Shown piece by piece: positions 7,069-14,834 of a DNA stretch of 17,516 nucleotides. The notes below the pieces were generated by a model. That model ran no database searches and was not told where the DNA came from. It saw nothing but the letters and a program-made list of their open reading frames with translations. The DNA comes from Bacteroidaceae bacterium (GTDB lineage Bacteria; Bacteroidota; Bacteroidia; Bacteroidales; Bacteroidaceae). The DNA lies in the NCBI GenBank assembly GCA_902362595.1, contig CABIXF010000060.1:1-17516 (forward strand). Direction: 5' to 3'. How positions within the stretch are numbered: the first letter of the stretch is position 1; the number at the start of each line of letters is the position of its first letter. A program made the position numbers and the translations under genes.

Positions 7069-8067
7069 ATGGGAAAAAGACTGACTGAAAACCTTTCTTC
7101 CCTGTACATTGGAGCGGCCAACAGCCTCAAGCCCAAACGTGCGAGAAGAAAAATCGTAGCATACGTAGAAAGCTACGACGATATTTCTTTCTGGAGAACC
7201 ATCCTCTCGGAATACGAAGACAACACCCGTTACTTCGAAGTGATGCTGCCTTCCCAGACATCGTTGGCCAAAGGCAAGAAAACCGTACTGATGAACCAAC
7301 TCGGCAAACAGCTGGGTGAGAACATGATTGCCTGTGTGGACAGCGATTACGACTATCTCCTGCAAGGACGTACCCATACTTCCCAATACATCATCGAGAG
7401 TCCCTACGTGATGCAAACCTACGCTTACGCCATCGAAAACTATCATTGCTACGCGGAAGGGCTGCACGAGGTCTGTGTCATGGCTACCCTGAACGACCAC
7501 AAACTCATCAACTTTGTGGAGTTCATGAAACTGTATTCCCAGATTGCTTATCCGCTGTTCATCTGGTCGGTGTGGTTCTACCGCCGGCACATCCTTTCAG
7601 AATTCTCCCTGCTGGATTTCTGTTCGTACGTCAAGCTGGACCAGGTCAGCACCCACCATCCGGAACGTAGCCTGGAAAACATGGCGAAAAAAGTCAACCG
7701 GAAACTGCACGACCTGGAACACCGTCACCCCGATGCCTTGGGAGAGATTGAAGACATGAAAAAAGAATTCGAACAGCTCGGTGTACATCCCGACAACACC
7801 TATATGTTCATCCAAGGCCATCACATCATGGACAACGTGGTGCTGCGCCTGTTAATCCCCGTATGCACCGTGCTGCGCCGGGAACGGGAACAGCAGATTC
7901 ACGACCTGGCCCTTCACGACATGCAGCTGCACAACGAACTGACCAGCTACCAGCGGAGCCAGGTGGGCGTGGAAGTCGTCATCCACCGGAACAACTTCTA
8001 TACTCACTCGCCTCTTTATCAGATGATTCGGAGAGACATCGAGAAATTTCTCAAGATTATCCGGTAA
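7069..8067 (+). CDS. DUF4435 (Toprim-like) protein, AriB-like partner of the upstream ATPase
   Basis: A 332-residue DUF4435 protein. The family core is visible: YVESYDDISFWR (residues 32-43) with the likely acidic residue E34, then CVDSDYDYL (89-97) giving D91, D93 and D95, the E...DxD spacing of a Toprim fold. The family signature YAIENYHC (120-127) and FIQGHH (247-252) follow. Toprim domains bind Mg2+ and in OLD-family proteins cut nucleic acid. In the E. coli PARIS system the DUF4435 subunit AriB is held by the AriA ATPase and released as a tRNA nuclease upon phage sensing. The gene starts 15 bp after the ATPase stop (operon) and no independent promoter was seen. Acidic residues are present, so the active site may be functional. 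Whether this is true PARIS or a related module is unresolved. Confidence 0.85.
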   Translation: MGKRLTENLSSLYIGAANSLKPKRARRKIVAYVESYDDISFWRTILSEYEDNTRYFEVMLPSQTSLAKGKKTVLMNQLGKQLGENMIACVDSDYDYLLQGRTHTSQYIIESPYVMQTYAYAIENYHCYAEGLHEVCVMATLNDHKLINFVEFMKLYSQIAYPLFIWSVWFYRRHILSEFSLLDFCSYVKLDQVSTHHPERSLENMAKKVNRKLHDLEHRHPDALGEIEDMKKEFEQLGVHPDNTYMFIQGHHIMDNVVLRLLIPVCTVLRREREQQIHDLALHDMQLHNELTSYQRSQVGVEVVIHRNNFYTHSPLYQMIRRDIEKFLKIIR

Positions 8068-8083
8068 GCCAAACGGCGAAACT

Positions 8084-8110
8084 CCTATACAAGATAGGGA
8101 AAACCCTATC
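8084..8110. promoter_or_regulatory. Overlapping alternative hairpins between the DUF4435 gene and the secreted-protein gene
   Basis: GATAGGG (8093-8099) pairs with CCCTATC (8104-8110) around an AAAA loop, while CCTAT (8084-8088) can pair with the same ATAGG (8094-8098). The two structures exclude each other. There is no T-run after either on the plus strand, so a simple terminator is unlikely. The site could be a protein-binding palindrome or an mRNA 3'-end structure. Confidence 0.35.
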
Positions 8111-8130
8111 AAAGAATGGGCGTTTTCATC

Positions 8131-8161
8131 TTGACCCGCGCTTTTTCTTCTGCTAATTTTG
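8131..8161 (+). promoter_or_regulatory. Promoter of the secreted Arg/Pro-rich protein gene
   Basis: TTG at 8131-8133, 20 nt, then TAATTTTG at 8154-8161 match the Bacteroidetes -33/-7 pattern with the same spacing as the promoter at 6174-6204. The ATG at 8214 is 52 nt downstream, so this gene does not depend on the ATPase-DUF4435 operon. Confidence 0.65.
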
Positions 8162-8213
8162 TCACATAACAAAAAGCTGAAGGAATCACATTCAGCCGGT
8201 AAAGACAACGCTT

Positions 8214-9119
8214 ATGAAAACAAAGACATTTTTCCTCTGCTTACTGGCCTTCTGCCTGACCGCCTTGTCCGGTCGTGCTTCCGGCCTCGGAGACTTCCGA
8301 ATCAACGCACGCTTCCTGACCGACCGCATGGCCTTCGAACTGCATCTGAGCACCGACCAATACAACGACCTGTATGAAATCAACTACGATTTCCTGAACA
8401 ACGTAGGTCCTTACCTCTCAGGCATCGCCATCGCCGACAGCCGCGCCCTGGATGCCTACTACCGCTACCTGGACGAACGTAACGATGACCTCCGCTGGGT
8501 ACTCTCCAATGCGGAATACGTGCGCTTCATGGGAATAGAATACTTCTTCCGCCCCATTTATGCCCTCAACAGCGTGTGCTACCTCCGTATCTATCAGGTA
8601 TATCCCAACCGGAACTATTTTTACTTCGGCCCGCCCCGCCACTACCTGACTTATCGGGGAGGACACTGCCGGGCCCATTTCGGCGGCGCCAGCTTCTACC
8701 GAAGAAACTATCCGATACGCTATCGCCATCCGGTGTACAGCCGTCCGTGCCGTATCAGTCCCCAGCTGCGTCCCAAAGATTTTGCCAGACCGAAACCGGG
8801 AAACCGCCCGCCCAAACACAACCAATGGCAGTCGGCTCCCCAGCCGGAACATCGCCCCGTGGCCAACGGCAGACCGGACTACCGACCTGTACAAAAGCCC
8901 AACAACCGGCCTCAGGCCCGCCCGGAAGCCCGTCCGCAAAGAAGGCCAGAAAACCAACCACAGCGAAGACCTGAAGCCGCTCCACAAAGACGGCCGGCCA
9001 CTCGCCCACAGGTAAGACCGAACAAAGGTACCACGGTAAGGCCCGGACAAAGCCACTCCCGACAGAATCAGAAAAAAGAAGCGGACCACGACCGAAAATC
9101 TCTCTCTAAGCGTCTATAA
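8214..9119 (+). CDS. Secreted protein of unknown function with Arg/Pro-rich C-terminal tail
   Basis: A 301-residue protein I do not recognise by name. Residues 1-24 are a signal peptide (KTK, hydrophobic core FFLCLLAFCLTAL, likely cleavage after GRAS). Residues 25-130 form a folded, Tyr-rich region; LTDRMAFELHLSTDQYNDLYEIN (35-57) resembles the M..EL.L...Q...IN helix of periplasmic LTxxQ/Spy-like proteins, a weak likeness only. Residues 131-180 are rich in Tyr, Arg and His. From about 186 to 277 the chain is low-complexity and strongly basic, with many RP units (RPEARPQRRPENQPQRRPE is part of it), likely disordered. The last 25 residues are Lys/Arg/Ser-rich. It has its own promoter and a strong terminator. 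A basic tail like this could bind polyanions such as LPS, capsule or nucleic acid in the envelope; that is a guess. Confidence 0.8.
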   Translation: MKTKTFFLCLLAFCLTALSGRASGLGDFRINARFLTDRMAFELHLSTDQYNDLYEINYDFLNNVGPYLSGIAIADSRALDAYYRYLDERNDDLRWVLSNAEYVRFMGIEYFFRPIYALNSVCYLRIYQVYPNRNYFYFGPPRHYLTYRGGHCRAHFGGASFYRRNYPIRYRHPVYSRPCRISPQLRPKDFARPKPGNRPPKHNQWQSAPQPEHRPVANGRPDYRPVQKPNNRPQARPEARPQRRPENQPQRRPEAAPQRRPATRPQVRPNKGTTVRPGQSHSRQNQKKEADHDRKSLSKRL

Positions 9120-9123
9120 ACAC

Positions 9124-9177
9124 AAAGTGCTGAAGTCCTCCGGAACTTTCTCCGGGAACTTCAGCACTTTTTATTTT
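9124..9177 (+). terminator. Intrinsic terminator after the secreted Arg/Pro-rich protein gene
   Basis: AAAGTGCTGAAGT (9124-9136) pairs with ACTTCAGCACTTT (9158-9170), a 13-bp stem with a second CCGGA/TCCGG helix inside the loop, followed by TTATTTTT. It starts 5 bp past the stop codon. The convergent cvfB-like gene ends 14 bp further on, but the T-run for the minus direction is weak. Confidence 0.85.
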
Positions 9178-9190
9178 TAGACGGATTGAC

Positions 9191-10027
9191 TCAAGCCAAA
9201 TGAATGCCGTCTTCTTCCAATACGATGCGACGTTTCTTATACAAATCGCCGACAGCTTTCTTGAAAGTCTTCTTGCTTACCCCAAACGTGTGGTAAATCA
9301 CTTCCGCATCCGTCTTGTCGTTCAACGGAGTGAATCCGTCGTTGTCCTTGATATATTGCCACAGCACCTCCGAAAAATCATCCACCTTCCGTGCACCAGC
9401 CTTCTGCAATACCAGGTCAATCTTTCCATCCGGACGTACCTGCTTGATAAACGCCGTCAGCCGCATGCCGACTTCCAAAGGCTGGAAAATCTCATTGTGG
9501 TACAGCATACCGCTGAACTTGTTTTCCACAATCACCTTGTATCCCAGCTCCGTGCGCTGCCATACCAGTACTTCCACTTCCTGACCCGGCTGGTAATCCG
9601 GCTTTTCGGTCGACAAGAAATGCTCCACTTTGGCCGAAGCCACGATACGGTAGCTTTCCTCGTCCAAGTGTACATACACCACGTAACGCTTTCCTTTCTG
9701 CATCTTCATTTTCTGCTCGCGGAAAGGCACAAACAAGTCCTTCATCAGTCCCCAGTTCAGAAAAGCCCCGAACTGGTTTACCCATGCCACTTCCAGACAG
9801 GCAAATTCGCCCACCTGTACATACGGCTGCAAGGTAGTAGCCACCAGCCTTTCCTCCATATCGAGGTAAATAAATACATTCAAAATATCTCCAGGCTTGG
9901 TACCTTCGGGCACATAACGCTTCGGAAGCAAAATTTCACCGTCCTCATCTCCATTGAGGTACACGCCGAAATCCACTTCCTTCACTACTTCCAACTGATT
10001 ATATTTTCCTAATTTTATATGACTCAT
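9191..10027 (-). CDS. CvfB family S1-like RNA-binding protein
   Basis: A 278-residue protein of the CvfB (YitL) family: consecutive S1-type OB folds followed by a C-terminal winged helix. The first S1-like unit is at about 8-65 (VDFGVYL, EILLPKRYVP), the second at about 72-132 (VNQFGAFL, KDLFVPF), the third at about 148-210 (VIVENKFSGMLYHNE, GKIDLVLQK). The winged helix covers about 215-278 (VIYHTFGVSKKTFKKAVGDLYKKRRI). In Staphylococcus aureus CvfB binds RNA and affects virulence factor expression; in Bacteroidales the role is not known. Length and domain order are normal for the family. A -7 box lies just upstream (10047-10054), about 20 nt from the ATG, leaving a very short leader. It converges with the secreted-protein gene. 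Confidence 0.88.
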   Translation of the reverse strand: MSHIKLGKYNQLEVVKEVDFGVYLNGDEDGEILLPKRYVPEGTKPGDILNVFIYLDMEERLVATTLQPYVQVGEFACLEVAWVNQFGAFLNWGLMKDLFVPFREQKMKMQKGKRYVVYVHLDEESYRIVASAKVEHFLSTEKPDYQPGQEVEVLVWQRTELGYKVIVENKFSGMLYHNEIFQPLEVGMRLTAFIKQVRPDGKIDLVLQKAGARKVDDFSEVLWQYIKDNDGFTPLNDKTDAEVIYHTFGVSKKTFKKAVGDLYKKRRIVLEEDGIHLA

Positions 10028-10046
10028 AACAACTCTTTATTTCCGC

Positions 10047-10054
10047 CAAAGATA
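10047..10054 (-). promoter_or_regulatory. Putative -7 box for the cvfB-like gene
   Basis: The minus strand reads TATCTTTG (TAnnTTTG) about 20 nt before the ATG at 10027. No clear -33 TTTG is seen at 19-21 nt. Confidence 0.45.
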
Positions 10055-10183
10055 GCATAAAAAACTCATATACTCACACAGCCTTCCCTATAAAGAAAAA
10101 CTAAAAATATTTTTATTTTTACACCGTAAAATAAGTGGTAAGCCACCGTAACTTGTTTTATAATATCATTAAACTTTATATCT

Positions 10184-11053
10184 ATGAAACTCTACACTAT
10201 TTTAGTTAGTTTTCTGGGACTCTCTTTATGCATGGACACCGCTTTGTGCCAGTCTCCCCAATCATCCAGTGAAATCACATGGAGCACCTTCAACATCCGC
10301 TACGACAATCCCTACGACAGCCTGAACAGCTGGACATACAGAAAGGACACCGTAGCCAGTTTCATCAAGGCACACAATCTAGACATCGTAGGTATGCAAG
10401 AAGTCCTGCACCACCAGCTTGAAGACCTGAAAGCCCGCCTGCCTGAATATGCCGAAGTCGGCGTAGGCCGAGAAAACGGAAAGACACAAGGCGAATATGC
10501 CCCTCTGTTCTATAAAAAAGACCGTTTTGAATTATTGGACAACAACACTTTCTGGCTGTCACAATATCCCGACAGTGTAGGATTCATCGGATGGGACGGT
10601 GCCTGTACCCGTATTGCCACCTGGGCCAAGCTGAAAGACAAAACCAACGGAAAAGTCTTTATGGCCATCAATACGCACTTTGACCATGTGGGAACAGAAG
10701 CTCGTAAAAAAGGTGCCTTACTGATTATTGAGAAAATAAAAGAAATTGTAGGCTGCCAGCCTGCCGTAGTTACCGGAGACTTCAACGTATCCGACCAGTC
10801 GGAAGCCTACCAGACCATCACCGGCAACAGCTTCGTACTGAAGGATGCGCATAAGACAGCTCTCCAACAAGAAGGTGCCCGCTATACCTTCCATGACTTC
10901 GGACGCATCCCGGCCGATTCGTGTGAGAAAATTGACTTCATATTTGTCACTCCTCAAATAGAAGTACAGCGCAGCTACATTCCTGAAGAAAACCGGGAAT
11001 CAAAGAAATTCCTTTCCGACCACAACCCGGAAATCGTACACCTTTCTTTCTAA
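10184..11053 (+). CDS. Secreted endonuclease/exonuclease/phosphatase family protein
   Basis: A 289-residue hydrolase of the DNase I-like (EEP) fold with an N-terminal signal peptide (about residues 1-23; the lipobox rule is not met). Catalytic motifs are complete: N37 in [10 protein letters not shown]73 in MQEVL, H165 in NTHFDHVG, D199 and N201 in TGDFNV, D251 in KIDFIF and D279-H280 in SDHNPE. These bind Mg2+ and cleave phosphoester bonds. Family members act on DNA, RNA, sphingomyelin, inositol phosphates or sugar phosphates, so the substrate cannot be named. Export suggests an extracytoplasmic nutrient or polymer substrate. No clear TAnnTTTG box is seen in the AT-rich leader 10028-10183. 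It is monocistronic, followed by a terminator shared with the convergent lolD-like gene. Confidence 0.88.
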   Translation: MKLYTILVSFLGLSLCMDTALCQSPQSSSEITWSTFNIRYDNPYDSLNSWTYRKDTVASFIKAHNLDIVGMQEVLHHQLEDLKARLPEYAEVGVGRENGKTQGEYAPLFYKKDRFELLDNNTFWLSQYPDSVGFIGWDGACTRIATWAKLKDKTNGKVFMAINTHFDHVGTEARKKGALLIIEKIKEIVGCQPAVVTGDFNVSDQSEAYQTITGNSFVLKDAHKTALQQEGARYTFHDFGRIPADSCEKIDFIFVTPQIEVQRSYIPEENRESKKFLSDHNPEIVHLSF

Positions 11054-11077
11054 AGACTAATAAACCGAGAAAAATAC

Positions 11078-11120
11078 ATCCCGTCCTCCGGTACACCTCT
11101 TTACCTGGACGGGATTTTTT
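11078..11120. terminator. Bidirectional intrinsic terminator between convergent genes
   Basis: ATCCCGTCC (11078-11086) pairs with GGACGGGAT (11107-11115), a 9-bp GC-rich stem. On the plus strand it is followed by a T-run up to 11120. On the minus strand the stem is followed by GTATTTTTCTC. It can therefore serve both the phosphatase-family gene and the antiporter-tcdA-lolD operon. Confidence 0.8.
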
Positions 11121-11123
11121 ATC

Positions 11124-11774
11124 TTATACGATACGTCCGTCTACCAGATGAATGGTACGGTCGGTTTGAGTGGCCAGTTCCTCATCGTGCGTTACGATAA
11201 CAAAAGTCTGTCCCAGTTTGTCGCGCAAATCGAAGAACAGCTGATGCAGCTCGCCCTTGTTCTGCGTATCCAAACTTCCCGAAGGTTCATCGGCCAGAAT
11301 AACCGCCGGATGATTGACCAAGGCCCGGGCCACTGCCACCCGCTGCTTCTCTCCTCCCGACAGCTCCGCCGGTTTATGACTGCCACGTTCCGACAGACCT
11401 AGAAACGCCAGAATATCCAACGCTTCTTTCCGGGCCGTACCCATCGGCTTTCCCTGAATCAAGGCAGGCATCATCACATTCTCCACTGCCGTAAACTCAG
11501 GCAACAACTGATGGAACTGAAATACAAAACCGATTTCTCTGTTCCGGAATGCCGACAGTTCCTTCTCCTTCAGCCGGTTCACCTCCGTCCCGTTCAGGAC
11601 AATGCGTCCGCTGTCCGGCTTGTCGAGCGTACCCATAATCTGAAGCAATGTGGTCTTTCCGGCGCCACTGGGTCCTACGATGCTTACCACTTCACCTTTG
11701 GCTATTTCAAGGTCTATTCCCTTCAGTACCTGCAATGAACCAAAGCTCTTGGTTATACCTTCTAATTGTATCAT
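11124..11774 (-). CDS. lolD: LolD-type ABC transporter ATP-binding protein
   Basis: A 216-residue ABC ATPase. Walker [10 protein letters not shown] is at 34-42, the Q-loop [19 protein letters not shown] at 85-103, the signature LSGGEKQR at 138-145, Walker [13 protein letters not shown] at 158-169 and the H-loop H196 in VTHDEEL. The Q-loop block and DEPSGSLD are typical of the LolD/MacB branch, whose members power lipoprotein release from the inner membrane or related extrusion. No LolC/E permease gene adjoins it, so the partner must be encoded elsewhere. It is the last gene of a minus-strand operon, starting 6 bp after the tcdA stop. Subfamily is clear; the exact substrate is inferred from the family. 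Confidence 0.85.
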   Translation of the reverse strand: MIQLEGITKSFGSLQVLKGIDLEIAKGEVVSIVGPSGAGKTTLLQIMGTLDKPDSGRIVLNGTEVNRLKEKELSAFRNREIGFVFQFHQLLPEFTAVENVMMPALIQGKPMGTARKEALDILAFLGLSERGSHKPAELSGGEKQRVAVARALVNHPAVILADEPSGSLDTQNKGELHQLFFDLRDKLGQTFVIVTHDEELATQTDRTIHLVDGRIV

Positions 11775-11780
11775 ACGTTC

Positions 11781-12506
11781 CTACAATTTACGAATCACAT
11801 ACTCAGCCAGATAACAGCCAAACACAGCCGGCATATAGCTCACCGTACCCGCCGTTGACTTCTTGTTCTGCTCGTTGTCCACCAATATCACCGCATTGGC
11901 ATCTGCCTGCTCCGTACTGAACACCACCGGCAGCTTCCGCTTCATGCCCATCTTCTGCAAACGCTTCCGTACTGCCTTACTCAGTCCACAGTGATATGTT
12001 TCCCACAAATCGGCAAAACGTACCTGCGTAATATCGCATTTGGCTCCAGCTCCCATGCTGCTGACAATTTTCAGCCCCCGCTGAAGCGCATGATAAATCA
12101 GGTAACACTTGGGAGCCACCGTATCAATGGCATCCACCACAAAATCGAACGAAGCACTGTCCAACAGCTGCGGAATCGCCTCATCCTTCAGATAAACCGG
12201 GAGTACCGTTAAATCCAGTTCCGGGTTGATGTCCCGGAAACGGGCGGCCAATACCTCTGCCTTCGGTCGGCCAATCACGGAATGAGTGGCCGGTAACTGA
12301 CGGTTGATATTACTAGGCTGCACCGTATCCGCATCCACAATCGTCATCCGCCCCACTCCGGCACGGCAAATCATCTCTGCCGCATAGGCACCTACACCAC
12401 CCAAGCCAACGACCAGCACATGTGCGTTCCGCAAGCGGTCCATTTTTTCTTTTCCCAGCAACAGCTCCGTACGCTGCTGCCATTCCATATTCTTATTTTC
12501 GTTCAT
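11781..12506 (-). CDS. tcdA: tRNA threonylcarbamoyladenosine dehydratase (ThiF/E1-like)
   Basis: A 241-residue ThiF/MoeB-like E1 enzyme of the TcdA (CsdL) type, which adenylates t6A37 of ANN-decoding tRNAs and closes it to cyclic t6A. The nucleotide-binding loop GLGGVG is at 34-39, NINRQ at 66-70 (Arg/Gln contacts to ATP), VVDAIDTVAPK at 123-133 and SSMGAGAKCDIT at 149-160. The block PVVFSTEQ (193-200) and the C-terminal GTVSYMPAVFGCYLAEYVI are characteristic. The ATG at 12506 overlaps the antiporter stop by 4 bp (ATGA), which supports translational coupling; an internal ATG six codons later (MEWQQRTELL) is a possible alternative. The lolD-like gene follows after 6 bp. Confidence 0.88.
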   Translation of the reverse strand: MNENKNMEWQQRTELLLGKEKMDRLRNAHVLVVGLGGVGAYAAEMICRAGVGRMTIVDADTVQPSNINRQLPATHSVIGRPKAEVLAARFRDINPELDLTVLPVYLKDEAIPQLLDSASFDFVVDAIDTVAPKCYLIYHALQRGLKIVSSMGAGAKCDITQVRFADLWETYHCGLSKAVRKRLQKMGMKRKLPVVFSTEQADANAVILVDNEQNKKSTAGTVSYMPAVFGCYLAEYVIRKL

Positions 12507-14647
12507 GAATCTTTCTTAAACCATTTATAAAACCAGTTGCCCACCTTGTCATAATACTGCGTTTCGGCCCATCCGCGCGGGTCGGCAAAGCTCAGTGTCT
12601 CATTCGGGTCGCCTTTCTGGTCAGGATACAACAACATGATGCTGTTATTATTGAAATACTTGGAAACCTGCATCGGCAAGCGTTCAAAAGAAGAGTCATA
12701 CGAGATAGAACCTCTTCGGGAACTTACAATCACCAGCAAATGGTCATAATTCACCTGCCCGGTAATAATCAGCAGGTCGTCCCAGTTGTCCAGTTCCTGG
12801 AATTCCGTCATCACATCCTTATGCTTTTTCTGGATATATCCCTTGATGTAGCCCAATGTCTGCGGATGGGCAAAGAAATGCAAGCGACATCCCAGCTGAC
12901 TGCTCATCCGGCACAAGTGCGTAATCCACTTCACAAAGCCATGCTCAAATTCCGACTTGGGAGGCACGGCCACAATGATACGCCGCAACGTGTTTACCGG
13001 CATCAGGAAACGGGCAATCATCACCTGCTGAAAGGTATTCTTCAACAAATCTTCTGTCAGATTGCCAAAGAAAGAGTCCACGATACTTGCCTTATAGTGC
13101 AGACCTATCACAATTGTAGTAGCTTCCGTCTCTTTAGCCGTATGCAAAATTCCCGTCGCAATGTTCAAATCGAAACGAGAGACCGTTTTCAGCGGGACAT
13201 TGGCCGAAGCCGCAATCTGCGCCGCCCTTTCCAGGCTCCGCTTGCCCCGCATTTCCAGACGCACCGAATCATTGTTGTCATTAATCACATTCAAGGCCAC
13301 CAAGTTGTCCGTACGTTTCTCATCCCGCACCACCAGTGCCAGTTGCATCAACCGTTCCAAGGTTTCCGGATTAGCCACCGGTATCAGAATACGTTCCTTT
13401 TTCTGTTCCTTCTCTTCGTCCAGCTCCGCATCATCCATCGCAATCCGTTTGGCCGCATGCTCCGTAATAAACGAACTGACCACACAAGTCACCAGAATCA
13501 GCAGAATCGTACCGTTGAGCACATCCTCATTGAGCAGACGTTCACCCGAAGGCAGGATAATATTGTAGCCCACCAGCACCGCAGCCAGAGTAGCCGCCGC
13601 CTGTGCATTGCTCAAGCCGAACATCAGTTCCCTTTCCACCGGCTTCATGCGGTAAATCTTCTGTGTCAGCCAAGAGGCAATCCATTTCCCCAGCAAGGCC
13701 ACCACAATCATCACCGAAGCCACCTTGAGGGAATCGATATGTCCGAAAAGCACATTGACATTGATGAGCATGCCCACCCCAATCAGGAAATACGGGATAA
13801 ACAAGGCATTCCCCACGAATTCCAGGTGACTCATCAGCGGAGACACATGCGGAATCAGGCGGTTCAAGACCAATCCGGCCAAGAAAGCACCCAGAATGCC
13901 TTCCATACCGACCCACTCCATCAGTCCCGCTCCCAGGAACACCATGGCCATCACAAAGATATACTGTACCACCTGGTCACTGTAACGCCGGAAAAACCAG
14001 CGTCCGATGCGAGGGAAAGTCAGCATGATGACAGCACTCACCACTATCACCTTCATCACCAGCCAAATCCAGAACATATCCGATGTCTCTCCTTTGTACA
14101 TACCGGAAATCACGGCCAGCACCAGCAACGTCAGCGTATCCGTCACCGCCGTACCTCCCACCGCAATGCTTACCGCCCGCTGACGGTTGATGCCATAACG
14201 AATCACAATCGGATAGGCAATCAAGGTGTGCGAGGCATACATACTGGCCAACAATACGGAGGTAATCAAGCCATATCCCAGCAGATGCTGGTTTGTCCAC
14301 ACTCCGATACCCAGCGGGATAATAAACGCCAGCAATCCCAGCACGGTCGCCTTCATGCGGATACTCTTGAAATCCTCCATGTTCATTTCCAGACCGGCCA
14401 GAAACATGATGTAATATAATCCCACCTTACCAAAAAGTTCAAAACTGCTGTCGCGGGCCAGGATGTTGAACCCATGTTCCCCAATCACGATACCCGCCAG
14501 AATCATGCCGATGATGTGCGGAATGCGCAAACGTTCCAGCACAATCGGTGCAAACAAAATGATAACCAAAACCAAGAAAAAAATCCAGGTCGGGTCAGTA
14601 ATGGGAAAATCTATATCGAAATGAAACAAATCTAACAATTCTTCCAT
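12503..14647 (-). CDS. Cation:proton antiporter (CPA2 family) with C-terminal universal-stress-like domains
   Basis: A 714-residue protein. Residues about 20-400 hold a CPA2 (KefB/NapA-like) membrane domain of roughly 12-13 helices, with RIPHIIGMILAGIVIGE (41-57), the LAGLEM block near 83-88, TD at 169-170 in GGTAVTD, and GAFLAGLVLNRL (253-264). The cytoplasmic tail holds two universal stress protein-like domains at about 418-550 and 555-675 (ERILIPVAN, RRIIVAVPP), not the TrkA-N domain of KefC. It should exchange Na+ or K+ for H+ across the inner membrane; the USP-like part may sense a nucleotide or stress state. It heads a three-gene operon with tcdA and a lolD-like gene, with a -7 box at 14679-14686. 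Ion specificity cannot be read from the sequence. Confidence 0.87.
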   Translation of the reverse strand: MEELLDLFHFDIDFPITDPTWIFFLVLVIILFAPIVLERLRIPHIIGMILAGIVIGEHGFNILARDSSFELFGKVGLYYIMFLAGLEMNMEDFKSIRMKATVLGLLAFIIPLGIGVWTNQHLLGYGLITSVLLASMYASHTLIAYPIVIRYGINRQRAVSIAVGGTAVTDTLTLLVLAVISGMYKGETSDMFWIWLVMKVIVVSAVIMLTFPRIGRWFFRRYSDQVVQYIFVMAMVFLGAGLMEWVGMEGILGAFLAGLVLNRLIPHVSPLMSHLEFVGNALFIPYFLIGVGMLINVNVLFGHIDSLKVASVMIVVALLGKWIASWLTQKIYRMKPVERELMFGLSNAQAAATLAAVLVGYNIILPSGERLLNEDVLNGTILLILVTCVVSSFITEHAAKRIAMDDAELDEEKEQKKERILIPVANPETLERLMQLALVVRDEKRTDNLVALNVINDNNDSVRLEMRGKRSLERAAQIAASANVPLKTVSRFDLNIATGILHTAKETEATTIVIGLHYKASIVDSFFGNLTEDLLKNTFQQVMIARFLMPVNTLRRIIVAVPPKSEFEHGFVKWITHLCRMSSQLGCRLHFFAHPQTLGYIKGYIQKKHKDVMTEFQELDNWDDLLIITGQVNYDHLLVIVSSRRGSISYDSSFERLPMQVSKYFNNNSIMLLYPDQKGDPNETLSFADPRGWAETQYYDKVGNWFYKWFKKDS

Positions 14648-14678
14648 ATAAATGAGCGGTCTGTTTTAAATTTATGGA

Positions 14679-14686
14679 CAAAAATA
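14679..14686 (-). promoter_or_regulatory. Putative -7 box of the antiporter-tcdA-lolD operon
   Basis: The minus strand reads TATTTTTG (TAnnTTTG) about 31 nt before the antiporter ATG at 14647. The -33 region lacks a clear TTTG. Confidence 0.45.
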
Positions 14687-14709
14687 CGAAAAAAGTTCCG
14701 CATTTCCCG

Positions 14710-14737
14710 TTTGGTATTCCAAAATGTTTTAATTTTG
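14710..14737 (+). promoter_or_regulatory. Putative promoter of asd
   Basis: TTTG at 14710-14713 and TAATTTTG at 14730-14737 match the two Bacteroidetes promoter elements, though the 16-nt spacer is shorter than the usual 19-21. The leader to the ATG at 14835 would be about 97 nt. It lies back to back with the antiporter promoter. Confidence 0.45.
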
Positions 14738-14834
14738 CGATTCAATAGCTACAGGACGAATTTTAAATATCTTACTGAAGCACAGAAAACAATACAATCA
14801 CGGAATTTATTAACTTAAACAAGAAACATAAGAA

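Noticed and set aside
6502..7590. 362-codon open frame antisense to the ATPase-DUF4435 genes
   Set aside because: It spans two well-supported genes on the other strand and has no domain signature.
4152..8067. Calling the locus Gabija
   Set aside because: In Gabija the ATPase and Toprim are fused in GajA and the helicase is UvrD-like; here ATPase and DUF4435 are separate and the helicase has Upf1-like motifs and the opposite orientation.
12740..14419. 559-codon open frame antisense to the antiporter gene
   Set aside because: It is His/Gln-rich with no recognisable domain and lies opposite a clear CPA2 antiporter with all motifs; it is a shadow of codon bias.
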